Shown here piece by piece: positions 1 to 8,574 of a stretch of 49,829 nucleotides of DNA; position 1 is the first letter of the stretch; each line of letters opens with the position of its first letter. The notes under the pieces were generated by a model that saw only the letters and a program-made list of their open reading frames with translations, did no database searches and was not told the DNA's origin. A program made the position numbers and the translations under genes. Source of the DNA: Dehalococcoidia bacterium (GTDB lineage: Bacteria > Chloroflexota > Dehalococcoidia > Lucifugimonadales > UBA3495); assembly GCA_022450395.1 (NCBI GenBank), contig JAKUQE010000021.1, positions 1-49,829 of the forward strand, read 5' to 3'.

Positions 1-88
1 CTTCATCGGCACTGGGGCGGGCCTGGACGATTTGGCGCCCTTCGCCACCAGGGACTTCGTTGACGCAGTGTTGGCCCCGGTCAACTGA
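1..88 (+). CDS. ftsY: 3' end of signal recognition particle receptor FtsY (partial)
   Basis: The window opens inside a coding frame whose last 28 codons read FIGTGAGLDDLAPFATRDFV and onward, ending in TGA at 86-88. This matches the conserved C-terminus of the SRP-receptor GTPase FtsY (family pattern: G-x-G-E-x-x-x-D-L-x-P-F, then F-V-x-x-L). FtsY docks ribosome-nascent chain-SRP complexes at the membrane for co-translational insertion. One oddity is Ala where the family normally has Glu in the GTGEG element. The call rests on 28 residues only; the GTPase motifs lie outside the window. Confidence 0.78.
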   Translation, partial: FIGTGAGLDDLAPFATRDFVDAVLAPVN

Positions 89-157
89 GCCTGGTGCTCA
101 GCTATCAGCTCTCAGCGGTCCCCCAGCGGCCGTTGATTAGCCCTTCGTAAACGCAGC

Positions 158-2593
158 ATGGTTGACGCCGCCATATGGTTTCTGTCCATTGAGATTCTCG
201 GCCTGTTGGCCCTGCCTCTAAGCTTCGTTCTGTTCCACAGGCTGCCCGATCGTGGTTACACCTTGGCCAAGCCCCTTGCGTTGATTCTGGGCTCTTACAC
301 GTTATGGCTACTGGGGCTCAGCCACATCGCGCCAAATACTAGAACCACTATATTTGGGATATTGGTATTGGGCGGCTTGATCGCCGGACTGCTTATCTGG
401 CGGAACCGAGATCCTTTGCTGGCTTTCCTGAAAAGAGAATGGCCCGGCTTGCTGGCAGCCGAAGGGATCTTCCTGGGCTTCTTCATCTTCTGGGCCTTTA
501 TCGTGTCGGAAGTCCCGGCCATCAGCCACACCGAGAAACCCATGGACTTCGCGTTTTTAAACGCGGTGCTCCAGAGCCGGTTTTTCCCGGTGGAAGATCC
601 TTGGCTGGCCGGGCAATCCATCAGCTACTACTATTTCGGCCATTTCACCATGGCATTTTTGACCCACCTCACCGGGATAACTTCCAGCATCGCCTACAAC
701 CTATCGGTTTCCTTGGTGCCGGCGATGGCGGCCATGGGCGCATTCGGGCTGGTCAACAATCTCATCCGCCTTTCCGGAGGCAGCCGATTGACGGCTCTTG
801 GATTCGGTCTGATCGCGCCTGCCCTACTGCTTCTGGCCGGGAACCTGGAAGGGGCGTTGGAGTTCATTCACGCCCAAGGGTGGGGCGGCGATGGCTTCTG
901 GGCGTGGACCGGAGTGAAAGGGTTGGAAGCGGGCGCGGCCGGGTCTAGCGCTTTCCCCAACGACTTCTGGTGGTGGTGGCGAGCTACCCGAGTTATAGAT
1001 ACTCTGCAAGCCGGCCTAAGCCTAGACTACACCATCACGGAGTTCCCATTTTTCAGCTTCATCTTGGGGGACCTTCATCCCCACGTGGTTAGCCTGCCTT
1101 TCGTGATCCTGGGCCTGTCCCTATGTCTTAACCTCTTCTTGTCCCCAGCCCGATTCGGCCCATCCTGGCTGTGGCGTCACCCGATCGAGTCGGCTGCTGT
1201 CGCCTTGCTTATAGGGTCACTGGCTTTCATCAACGCCTGGGACTTCCCTCTGTTAGCAGTATTGTTGTCCATGGTGGTGTTGCTCAAGGCATACGGACAG
1301 AATGGTGGCGACCTTTCGAAGGCCACGGCGCGTTCGGCGTTGATGCTGCTTCCCATATTGTCGGTCGCGGTGGTCTTGTTCCTTCCTTTTTACCTAACGT
1401 TCGGCAGTCAGGTATCGGGCATCCTGCCTTTAACCGGCGTGAGTACCCGGCCGATCTCTTTCTTCCTGGTGATGGGCTTATTTTTCTTCCTGAGTGTTTC
1501 TTTCTTACTTCGCCAGATCAACGGATTATCTCTGCCGGCCCGGAGAGAAGCGCCGGGCGTTCTGCTCATCCTGGTTGTGGCTCTCATGCCACTAGCCGTC
1601 TGGATACCTATCGTGTACGTGATTACGGCGATCAGCGATGGAGCCGGCGCCGCCACTGCCAAAGTCTTAACCCGGACTTTATGGGTCTTACCGGGATTGG
1701 CTTTCGTGGCGTTGGCCGGTGGCAGCGCCGCTCAACGTGTCCTGCTCAAGCGAGACCTGGTGGTGGCCTTTCCCCTTTTGTTATTGGCCGCCGCTTTCTT
1801 CCTTCTAGTTGGCGTCGAGCTATTCTTCGTCGCCGACGCCTTCGGAAACCGCATGAACACCGTGTTCAAAGTGTATTATCAGACTTGGCTTTTATTGGCG
1901 ATAATAGGGGCATATGGGCTGTACTTCTGGTACTCTCACGTCAGGGTGGCGGCACAAGCCGGTACGACAAAACAGCGGCGCGCCATCCCCGTCGCCATAC
2001 GGCGGGCGCTTCGGCCCGGGCGGTTTGCCTGGACAGGGGTCCTGGTTCTGCTCCTGATAGCCTCGGCCTACTACCCGGTGGGGGCGGTCCTGAACCGAAC
2101 CGGCATCACAAGTCCGAACCACACGTTTTCCGACAACACGCTGAACGGCCTAGCATACGTTGCCGATGCCGACCAGGGAGAGTACGCGGCGATCCAGTGG
2201 CTTCGTGACGAGGCGCCATGGGGCCGCATCGTTGAGGCTGTTGGCGACGACTACTCCGAGTACAGTAGAATCTCCGGAAGCACCGGTCTGCCTACCGTAT
2301 TGGGTTGGAAGGGACATGAGATCCAATGGCGGGGGAACACTCGGCTCCTGGACGGGCGGGAAGAGGACATCACCCAGATATTCCAGAGCGACGACCCCCG
2401 ATTAGTGAGCCGTCTCTTGAAAAAATATGACGTGACCTACGTATACCTGGGCCGCCGGGAAAAGTCCGCTTACGGCGGATTGCGCTTGCCGGATCTGGAC
2501 GGCCTTTTGGAAACCGTTTTCGACCAAGACGGCGTAATTATATACAAAGTCATCTCAGGGGCATTGGGGGAAAACAAAGGTGACTCTGGTTAA
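158..2593 (+). CDS. Large polytopic membrane protein, DUF2298 / TIGR03662 (YYY motif)
   Basis: 811 residues, mostly hydrophobic, with well over a dozen likely membrane segments. The hallmark is the aromatic motif SYYYFGHF near residues 151-158, which gives the Chlor_Arch_YYY family its name; upstream lies EKPMDFAFLNAV, also typical. The C-terminal ~150 residues are more polar and probably extracytoplasmic. The family occurs sporadically in Chloroflexi and methanogenic archaea, nearly always with TIGR03663, which is exactly the next gene (14-nt overlap). No reaction is established; the fold resembles GT-C glycosyltransferases, so a role in transferring sugars from a polyprenyl carrier is plausible. 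That function is inferred; the family assignment is firm. Confidence 0.88.
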   Translation: MVDAAIWFLSIEILGLLALPLSFVLFHRLPDRGYTLAKPLALILGSYTLWLLGLSHIAPNTRTTIFGILVLGGLIAGLLIWRNRDPLLAFLKREWPGLLAAEGIFLGFFIFWAFIVSEVPAISHTEKPMDFAFLNAVLQSRFFPVEDPWLAGQSISYYYFGHFTMAFLTHLTGITSSIAYNLSVSLVPAMAAMGAFGLVNNLIRLSGGSRLTALGFGLIAPALLLLAGNLEGALEFIHAQGWGGDGFWAWTGVKGLEAGAAGSSAFPNDFWWWWRATRVIDTLQAGLSLDYTITEFPFFSFILGDLHPHVVSLPFVILGLSLCLNLFLSPARFGPSWLWRHPIESAAVALLIGSLAFINAWDFPLLAVLLSMVVLLKAYGQNGGDLSKATARSALMLLPILSVAVVLFLPFYLTFGSQVSGILPLTGVSTRPISFFLVMGLFFFLSVSFLLRQINGLSLPARREAPGVLLILVVALMPLAVWIPIVYVITAISDGAGAATAKVLTRTLWVLPGLAFVALAGGSAAQRVLLKRDLVVAFPLLLLAAAFFLLVGVELFFVADAFGNRMNTVFKVYYQTWLLLAIIGAYGLYFWYSHVRVAAQAGTTKQRRAIPVAIRRALRPGRFAWTGVLVLLLIASAYYPVGAVLNRTGITSPNHTFSDNTLNGLAYVADADQGEYAAIQWLRDEAPWGRIVEAVGDDYSEYSRISGSTGLPTVLGWKGHEIQWRGNTRLLDGREEDITQIFQSDDPRLVSRLLKKYDVTYVYLGRREKSAYGGLRLPDLDGLLETVFDQDGVIIYKVISGALGENKGDSG

Positions 2594-5180
2594 CCCAACA
2601 CAACAATTGGCATGGCGGGAATGGATCGTCCTATGGCCCGGTTGGCGCCCCGGCTGGTTCCTGGCCGGATTCATGCTCTTGGCCCTTGTTGCCTTGGTAT
2701 TGCGGCTTTGGGAGCTGGATGGCCGCACCATGCACTACGACGAAGCCATCCATGTCCACTTTGCTTGGAAACTGGCCCAGGGTAAAGAGTTTATCCATTC
2801 CCCTTGGATGCACGGACCCTTCCAGGTTGAACTTACCGCCCTGGTCTTTGCCATATTCGGCGATACCGAATTCACCGCCCGCATCACCTACGTCCTGTTC
2901 GGGACAGCTCTGGTGGGGTTGCCATATTTCCTAAGGGATCACATCGGGCGGGCCGGAGCTCTCATATCGGCGGTGATGTTGACTCTCTCGCCCACCTTGC
3001 TCTACTTCAGCCGCTTCGGTCGGAACGATGTCCTGATGGCGTTCTTTGCTACCTTTTTGTTTATCCTGATGTGGCGATACATCCACGAGGAGAAAAATCG
3101 CTACTTGTACCTGGCGGCAGGAGTGCTAGCATTCATGTTCGCCAGCAAAGAAACCACCTACATGATTGTGCTGATCTATGGCGGCATCATGTTTCTGTTG
3201 GCCGTTCCTGACTTAGCGCCAACGATGCTGGGACGAGCCAGGTTGTCTCAACTGACCGGTCCGGCGGGATTCTTGCTGCTGTTGATCACCCTGACTCTCC
3301 CCCAATGGGCCGCTATCTCCGGGTTAGCCCAAGACGCGCTGGGATTGATATTAGTAAACCCCAATGGAGTATCCGGAGGAATCATCGGCGCTCCTCATTG
3401 GGGATCGCCCTTCGTGGCGCTGCCCGTCTACCTCGCCCCGTGGTGGTTCCACTCCCTGATCATCGCGGCTCTTGTTGCGATACTCGGAATAATCAACCGG
3501 CGACTTTCTTCCAAAGCGGTCGTGGGGATAGTCGTCCCATTAGTTTCCATTGCCGCGACTTGGATCGCTCTTTTCCGCCCCATCGCAGACGCATCATCGT
3601 TCGACATCGCAGTGGCGGCCGACCTTGGGATCTCCGGATTATTGGCCGCCGGCGCCGTGGCAGCCCTGGTAGTCTTGAATCAACCATGGAAACGGGGCGT
3701 CTTGCTGCTGCTGGTCCCGGCCATAGCCATGTTCTTGTACCTATCGGTATTTACCCCCCTGGTCAACGTGGGGTCGGTGTTACACGATGTACTCCCTTCC
3801 GGAATCAACGTGGACGCCAGCGCCAACGCCATTCCGATGAACTTTCTGGTAGCCGGTGGGCTGCTTCTCGGTTTGATGGCGACGTCCGCGATTATCGGGG
3901 TGGCGTGGCTGGGGTCTCGTTGGCTGATCTGCGCCGGCATTTTCTACGGGATCTGGGTAACTCTTTACACCACCATATTCAGTAACATCGCCGGAATCTT
4001 CAGCGGCTCCTGGCTGGGCATGGGCTACTGGATCGCCCAGCAAGACGTGGCCCGGGGAAACCAACCCTGGTATTACTATTTCGTCGGTCTTTCCGTGTAC
4101 GAGTTGTTGCCGGTAGTCTTCGGGGTGGCCGGAGCAGTCTATTTTCTGAGGAAAGGGGACGTATTCGGCTTGGTATTGGCCTGCTGGGCCGGCTTAACCC
4201 TGTTGGCTTACACCATGGCGTCGGAGAAGATGCCCTGGTTGCTGGTAAACGTTGCCCTCCCCTTCATTTTCCTGTCCGGCAAGTACCTAGGGGACCTGGT
4301 TGAAAAGGTCCGGTGGCGCAACATCCTTCGCCGGGGCCAGGTATTCCTGCTGCTATTCCCACCGCTGGTGGCGATGGCGGCGGTCTATCTGGTCTATCAA
4401 TTCGTTAATTCCCAAGGAAATCTCCCCGGCGTGCAATGGGTCTTCGTAGGAGGCACGGCCCTAATGGCCTTGGCAGCGGCGTATCTGATTAGGATTGCCC
4501 CCAAACCAACCAGCGGCGGTGTGCTGACGGGATTGGGATTGGCTGTCCTCCTGCTGGCCTTCGGAACGGTAGGGGCATTTCGGGCCGCGTACACCTACGA
4601 CGATTCCAACAAGGAGATCCTGGTATACGCGCAAGGCAGCGCCGACCTGCCCGTCACCTTTGAAAAGCTTCAGAAAAAAGCTCTGCCCGGAAACCCTTCA
4701 GACGATCCGGCAGTTCTGGTAGATTACGACATGTGGTACCCATTCCAGTGGTACGTGCGGACTCAGCAGGACGACAACACCGTAAGGTTCGACTGCTTCA
4801 AGGCCGAAGGCGATGAAGGTTGGAACTCCAGTTGCAAGCCCGCGTCAGACGCCACCGAATCCCAAGCATTGCTCCTGACGATGGCACACAAGCTAACGAG
4901 CATCACTTCGTTGACCAAGTTCAAGAGAGAGGGCCCGTTCTTAGACCTGCTGTGGTTCCCCGAAACCTACCGCCGTCCCCACGAGAATCGGCAGGACGAG
5001 GGGTTCCAATGGGGCTTCCGCGGCATCCCCAGCAGGAAACAACTGGGAGAAGATTTCCGTTATTTCGGGGAGGCGGTCACCAGCAAGGAAAAGTGGTCAA
5101 AGACGTTGGGCTATATATTGTTCCGGGAACTGGATACCGATTGGTACAAGTCCGAGTACTACAGCTACTTACCCAAATAA
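2580..5180 (+). CDS. TIGR03663-family membrane protein, GT-C/PMT-like glycosyltransferase
   Basis: 866 residues, starting at GTG inside the end of the previous gene, so the two are translationally coupled. After the first membrane segment comes LDGRTMHYDEAIHVHFAW with an acidic pair (Asp54-Glu55) in the position where PMT/ArnT-type glycosyltransferases carry the catalytic Asp-Glu in the first external loop. About a dozen membrane segments follow, then a polar C-terminal domain from roughly residue 690. TIGR03663 proteins co-occur with and neighbour TIGR03662, as here. The probable role is transfer of a lipid-linked sugar on the outer face of the membrane; donor and acceptor cannot be read from the sequence. 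Confidence 0.87.
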   Translation: MTLVNPTQQLAWREWIVLWPGWRPGWFLAGFMLLALVALVLRLWELDGRTMHYDEAIHVHFAWKLAQGKEFIHSPWMHGPFQVELTALVFAIFGDTEFTARITYVLFGTALVGLPYFLRDHIGRAGALISAVMLTLSPTLLYFSRFGRNDVLMAFFATFLFILMWRYIHEEKNRYLYLAAGVLAFMFASKETTYMIVLIYGGIMFLLAVPDLAPTMLGRARLSQLTGPAGFLLLLITLTLPQWAAISGLAQDALGLILVNPNGVSGGIIGAPHWGSPFVALPVYLAPWWFHSLIIAALVAILGIINRRLSSKAVVGIVVPLVSIAATWIALFRPIADASSFDIAVAADLGISGLLAAGAVAALVVLNQPWKRGVLLLLVPAIAMFLYLSVFTPLVNVGSVLHDVLPSGINVDASANAIPMNFLVAGGLLLGLMATSAIIGVAWLGSRWLICAGIFYGIWVTLYTTIFSNIAGIFSGSWLGMGYWIAQQDVARGNQPWYYYFVGLSVYELLPVVFGVAGAVYFLRKGDVFGLVLACWAGLTLLAYTMASEKMPWLLVNVALPFIFLSGKYLGDLVEKVRWRNILRRGQVFLLLFPPLVAMAAVYLVYQFVNSQGNLPGVQWVFVGGTALMALAAAYLIRIAPKPTSGGVLTGLGLAVLLLAFGTVGAFRAAYTYDDSNKEILVYAQGSADLPVTFEKLQKKALPGNPSDDPAVLVDYDMWYPFQWYVRTQQDDNTVRFDCFKAEGDEGWNSSCKPASDATESQALLLTMAHKLTSITSLTKFKREGPFLDLLWFPETYRRPHENRQDEGFQWGFRGIPSRKQLGEDFRYFGEAVTSKEKWSKTLGYILFRELDTDWYKSEYYSYLPK

Positions 5181-5382
5181 ACATTGCCCGTGATAGCCCG
5201 AGCATTTCGCCCGAATTCGGAGAGTCCGGGACGGGTTTCTCCTTGAGCAGGCCCGTGAAGCTCCGGTATACTGGGCACCGTATCCTGTGAAGAAGAAGAT
5301 GAGGAAACGCCGCAAGTTCTGCCGGAACGCCCAGTGACCTTTCCAACTCCGTTCACGATTATCTTGTCGAGGTATCTAGAGT

Positions 5383-6492
5383 TTGCTGCTTACTAACTGG
5401 CGGTTCTGGCTCGCTCTGGTTGTCAGCGCTCTCTTTATGTTGCTGCTGCTCTATCAGGTCGACCTAGGCGAGATACGCAGCGCCCTCTTGGAGGCCAACT
5501 ACCTCTACGTCGCCCCGGCCATCGCTCTGTATTTCGTAGCGGTCTACTTCCGCAGTGTACGCTGGCGGTACCTGCTTTCCCCCTTGCGAACATTCCCGGT
5601 CAACCGGCTCTACCCGGTCATAGTGATCGGCTACATGGCAAACAACTTGCTGCCTGCCCGTTTGGGCGAACTGGCACGCTCCTACTATCTGGCGCGCCGG
5701 GAGAATTTCAACGCCAGTGCGGCCCTCGCCACCATCGCCGTTGAGCGGGTTTACGACGGAGTGACCCTCCTGGCCTTCGCCGCCGTATCGGCGCCGATTT
5801 TATTTATGTTGGGCCAGTTCGACGGCGGCGGCGGTGTTTCAAGGACTGCCTGGATACTGGTGGGCGGATTGATGGTGGTCCTGTTCTTAGGCGCCCTGGT
5901 GTTTTTGACCTGTCTGGCGGTTGTGCCTCGGTTCTTGAATTTTGTCCAATGGTGCACCAACGTTATTCCGGCGCGATGGGGTAGGAACCAGGTGCAAAGC
6001 CTGGTGCTGACTTTTGTTGAGGGACTGAAAGTGCTGAGTTCGCCAAGACAACATCTGGCGCTCTTCGTCTTCTCCCTTCCGGTATGGCTTCTGGAAAGCT
6101 CCACCTACTATCTGGTCGGCTATGCCTTCGGCATCGACCAGCTATTCAGTTCAGTCTGGGTGTTCCTGCTTGTAGTGTTGCTACTGACTGCCACGTCAAA
6201 CCTGGCCACGTCCTTACCCACGGCCATCGGCGGCATCGGCCCCTTCGAGGTAGTGGCGCAGCAAACCCTACTGGCATTGGGGGTCGGCGCGTCGGTTGGG
6301 GCCGCTTACGCCGGGTTCGTGCACCTGATAGCCCTGTGGCTCCCGGTGAACTTGGCCGGCTTGGCCCTGGTATGGAAGCAAAACCTATCTATCAAGGAAC
6401 TGACCGGAGGCGGAGAGATACCCGAACCGCCGCTGGAACAGATCGATCAGCCCTCGGGACGAACCGGTCAGTCGATGGAAGACGTGTCATGA
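5383..6492 (+). CDS. Flippase-like integral membrane protein (LPG synthase TM / UPF0104 family)
   Basis: 369 residues with a TTG start. Typical family elements are RSVRWRYLLSPL near residue 58, GYMANNLLPARLGELARSY near 85-103, and TSLPTAIGGIGPFE near 273. These match the lysylphosphatidylglycerol synthetase-type membrane domain (PF03706), here without the soluble aminoacyl-transferase domain, so it is a flippase-like stand-alone protein. The last ~30 residues are polar and Pro/Glu/Gln-rich. It overlaps the next gene by ATGA. Together with the two upstream GT-C-like proteins it suggests a pathway in which lipid-linked intermediates are moved and used at the membrane. Substrate unknown. Confidence 0.82.
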   Translation: MLLTNWRFWLALVVSALFMLLLLYQVDLGEIRSALLEANYLYVAPAIALYFVAVYFRSVRWRYLLSPLRTFPVNRLYPVIVIGYMANNLLPARLGELARSYYLARRENFNASAALATIAVERVYDGVTLLAFAAVSAPILFMLGQFDGGGGVSRTAWILVGGLMVVLFLGALVFLTCLAVVPRFLNFVQWCTNVIPARWGRNQVQSLVLTFVEGLKVLSSPRQHLALFVFSLPVWLLESSTYYLVGYAFGIDQLFSSVWVFLLVVLLLTATSNLATSLPTAIGGIGPFEVVAQQTLLALGVGASVGAAYAGFVHLIALWLPVNLAGLALVWKQNLSIKELTGGGEIPEPPLEQIDQPSGRTGQSMEDVS

Positions 6493-7820
6493 GAGTAGGC
6501 ATCATCGGCGGCGGAGCAGCGGGTCTGGCGGCGGCCTACGAACTGACGAAACGGGGCCACTACGCTGAAGTTTTCGAGCGGGCGCCCTTTTTGGGCGGAC
6601 AGGCTTCGACCTTTACGGTGGGCGGAGGCCAACTGGAACGCGGATACCACCACTTGTTTGTCAGCGACGTGGCCATTACCGAATTGATCCATGAGTTGGG
6701 CCTGGGAGACAAGCTGGCCTGGCTAGAGTCCAAAGTGGGCTTGTATCACGGTGGCAAGATCTGGAGTTTCAGCACGCCCATGGACCTGCTTCGGTTCAAG
6801 CCGCTGTCTATGCTGCAACGGCTCCGGGTCGGATGGTGGACCTTCGTCCTGCAAAAGACCAAGAACTGGCGCAAGTTTGAGGACGTTACGGCTCGGGATT
6901 GGCTGGTCAAGCACATGGGCGCTCAAGCCTATCGGGTTATCTGGGAGCCGCTCCTCAGGGGCAAGTTCGGCGACTACTACGACCAGGTCAGCATGACGTG
7001 GATCTGGGGCAAGATTTACCTCCGGGTCGCCTCCCGGGGTAAGGGTCTGCAAAAGGAGCGTCTAGGCTACCCCATGGGAAGCTTCGGCGAGGTGTTCGAC
7101 GTGCTTGGGGAGCGGGTTTCCCAGCAAGGCGGCGACGTCCATATCTCCGCCGGCGTCAACCGGATCCTAGTCGAAGACAACAACGCGACGGGATTGGAGG
7201 TGCAACTCTCTGACAGTGAACCCGAATCCAGAAACTACGACGCAGTAATCGCCACGACACCATCATATATCTTTACCCGCCTGGTTCCTGACTTACCCGA
7301 GGATTACCGGGAAAAACTGGTGAACGTTCAATACCTGTCGGCGGTGCTATTGATCTTGGTGATGGACCGGCCGCTGACCGACAAATATTGGATAAGTATC
7401 GCCGACCACGACCTGCCTTTCGTGGGGATCATTGAGCACACCAATATGATTGACCGGTCCCTTTATGGGGGACACCACATCGTCTATCTCACCAACTACC
7501 CCAGCCGTGAAAGCGAACTATACCAGAAAAGCGCTGAGGAGTTGATGGATGAACTCACTCCCCATCTGCGCCGATTAAACCCCGATTTCGAACGGTCCTG
7601 GGTACTGGAGTACCACCACCATAAGGTGGATGGGGCCCAGCCAATCATCGGCACCAACTATAGCGAGCGCATCCCCGACCACCGGACCCCCATCAAGAAC
7701 CTGTATCTGGCGAACACAACGCAGATATACCCCGAAGACCGGGGCACCAACTACTCGGTGCGCATGGGCCGGCAAGTTGCCCGCATGGTTCTGGAAGACG
7801 CCGGTGAGGCAGTCGATTAG
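6489..7820 (+). CDS. FAD-dependent amine oxidase / protoporphyrinogen oxidase-like oxidoreductase
   Basis: 443 residues from ATG 6489, which overlaps the preceding stop (ATGA). The reading frame stays open farther upstream, but only this start places the dinucleotide-binding motif at the N-terminus: MRVGIIGGGAAGLAAAYEL (GxGxxG), followed by an acidic residue at the end of strand 2 (VFERA) and the second FAD motif FLGGQAS. The C-terminal part, TTQIYPEDRGTNYSVRMGRQ, is the usual flavin-contact end. The family includes desaturases, protoporphyrinogen oxidases and UDP-galactopyranose mutase relatives. The surrounding membrane glycosyl genes suggest a sugar- or lipid-modifying role rather than haem synthesis; that is inference from context. 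Confidence 0.8.
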   Translation: MRVGIIGGGAAGLAAAYELTKRGHYAEVFERAPFLGGQASTFTVGGGQLERGYHHLFVSDVAITELIHELGLGDKLAWLESKVGLYHGGKIWSFSTPMDLLRFKPLSMLQRLRVGWWTFVLQKTKNWRKFEDVTARDWLVKHMGAQAYRVIWEPLLRGKFGDYYDQVSMTWIWGKIYLRVASRGKGLQKERLGYPMGSFGEVFDVLGERVSQQGGDVHISAGVNRILVEDNNATGLEVQLSDSEPESRNYDAVIATTPSYIFTRLVPDLPEDYREKLVNVQYLSAVLLILVMDRPLTDKYWISIADHDLPFVGIIEHTNMIDRSLYGGHHIVYLTNYPSRESELYQKSAEELMDELTPHLRRLNPDFERSWVLEYHHHKVDGAQPIIGTNYSERIPDHRTPIKNLYLANTTQIYPEDRGTNYSVRMGRQVARMVLEDAGEAVD

Positions 7821-7903
7821 GTGGCGGCAGTTGCAAAATCCGGCCCACCAAGTAAAATAGTTGGAGCGGCACAGTTACGGCCCAGTTATTCTGAAGCCGC
7901 AAA

Positions 7904-7929
7904 GACGCCCGATCATACCCAAGGGCGTC
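7904..7929 (+). terminator. Stem-loop after the envelope operon (possible terminator)
   Basis: GACGCCC (7904-7910) pairs with GGGCGTC (7923-7929) across a 12-nt loop. It follows the oxidoreductase stop by ~80 nt and precedes the small Tat-signal gene. There is no clear U-tract, so it may be a weak terminator or only a processing hairpin. Confidence 0.35.
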
Positions 7930-7945
7930 CAGCCCATCATAGTAG

Positions 7946-8188
7946 GTGTTTGTTGTGAGTGTTGAATCTTCCGAACCCAAATCCGGCAGCCAGTCGCGCC
8001 GGGGTTTCCTAGCCAAGCTCGGTCTTGGTGTAGCGGCTATAGCTGCGGTATCTCTCCCGCTCGGCCTGGGCCGAGGTAACCCAAAATCCACGACCACCGC
8101 AGCGTCCCAAGAATTCCCCGGCGAAGACTCCATTTTCCACCCAGCCCAAGATCCCCGGTTGGACCCCCGCCGCAACAAGTCCTCTTAG
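7946..8188 (+). CDS. Small protein with twin-arginine-type signal, unknown function
   Basis: 80 residues, GTG start (other GTG and TTG codons just downstream are possible). Residues ~17-45 form a Tat-like signal: SRRGFLAK, fitting the S-R-R-x-F-L-K consensus, then a hydrophobic Gly/Ala/Leu stretch, followed by only ~35 polar residues rich in Ser, Pro, Asp and Arg. There is no Cys and no recognisable domain. Small Tat-signal proteins occur beside membrane redox enzymes (for example TIGR02811 near formate dehydrogenases), but the redox operon here is 6 kb away on the other strand. It could be a small exported accessory subunit or a remnant of a larger gene. Confidence 0.5.
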   Translation: MFVVSVESSEPKSGSQSRRGFLAKLGLGVAAIAAVSLPLGLGRGNPKSTTTAASQEFPGEDSIFHPAQDPRLDPRRNKSS

Positions 8189-8418
8189 GGTCTACGCCAG
8201 GATTCCCATAGCAGGTTCGGCAAAGTGGTTCGAGCCGGGGGCCGTCGCTTCTGGCAGGGAATCTAGCTAACTCGCTCTCAACACTGCCACCCCGATCCTT
8301 CGGAGGAAAGAGAGGGGTTTCTGGTTTTCCTTTAGAGCGCCTCTTGGGTGGACAGGCCGTTGGTGCAAGCCGTGGACTGTCTTGCTGATGTTAACCTGAG
8401 ATTCCTCGCCGCCCTTCA

Positions 8419-8480
8419 GCGGAAGGGCTGGTGTCGGAATGACGAAGCGCGCGGCGGAAGGGCTGGTGCCGGAATGACGA
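8419..8480. repeat. Two 27-bp direct repeats, 35 bp apart, in the 8189-8574 gap
   Basis: Positions 8419-8445 and 8454-8480 carry the same 27-mer with one difference (GGTGTCGGAATGACGA versus GGTGCCGGAATGACGA). A partial third copy may follow at 8490. The CGGAATGACG core is the complement of the CGTCATTCCG core in the repeat at 29901-29924, so this is probably part of a genome-wide intergenic repeat family. The rest of the 386-bp gap between the Tat-signal gene and the end of mutL shows no supported gene. Confidence 0.75.
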
Positions 8481-8574
8481 ATTGTGCGGCTTAAGGCTGG
8501 CAATTCTATGTTGGGAGCAGCGCCAGGTTGGCGCACCCAGGCGATCCAGCACCATCAACTCAACCCACAACCGG

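Noticed and set aside
439-948. Second-frame frames inside the large membrane protein genes and other long shadows
   Set aside because: They are Arg/Pro/Gly-rich, lack ribosome sites and lie wholly within well-supported genes; high GC keeps such frames open.
6084-6488. Upstream extension of the FAD oxidoreductase frame
   Set aside because: It overlaps the flippase-like gene in another frame and is Arg/Gly/Pro-rich; the GxGxxG motif at the very start from ATG 6489 and the ATGA overlap fix the true start.
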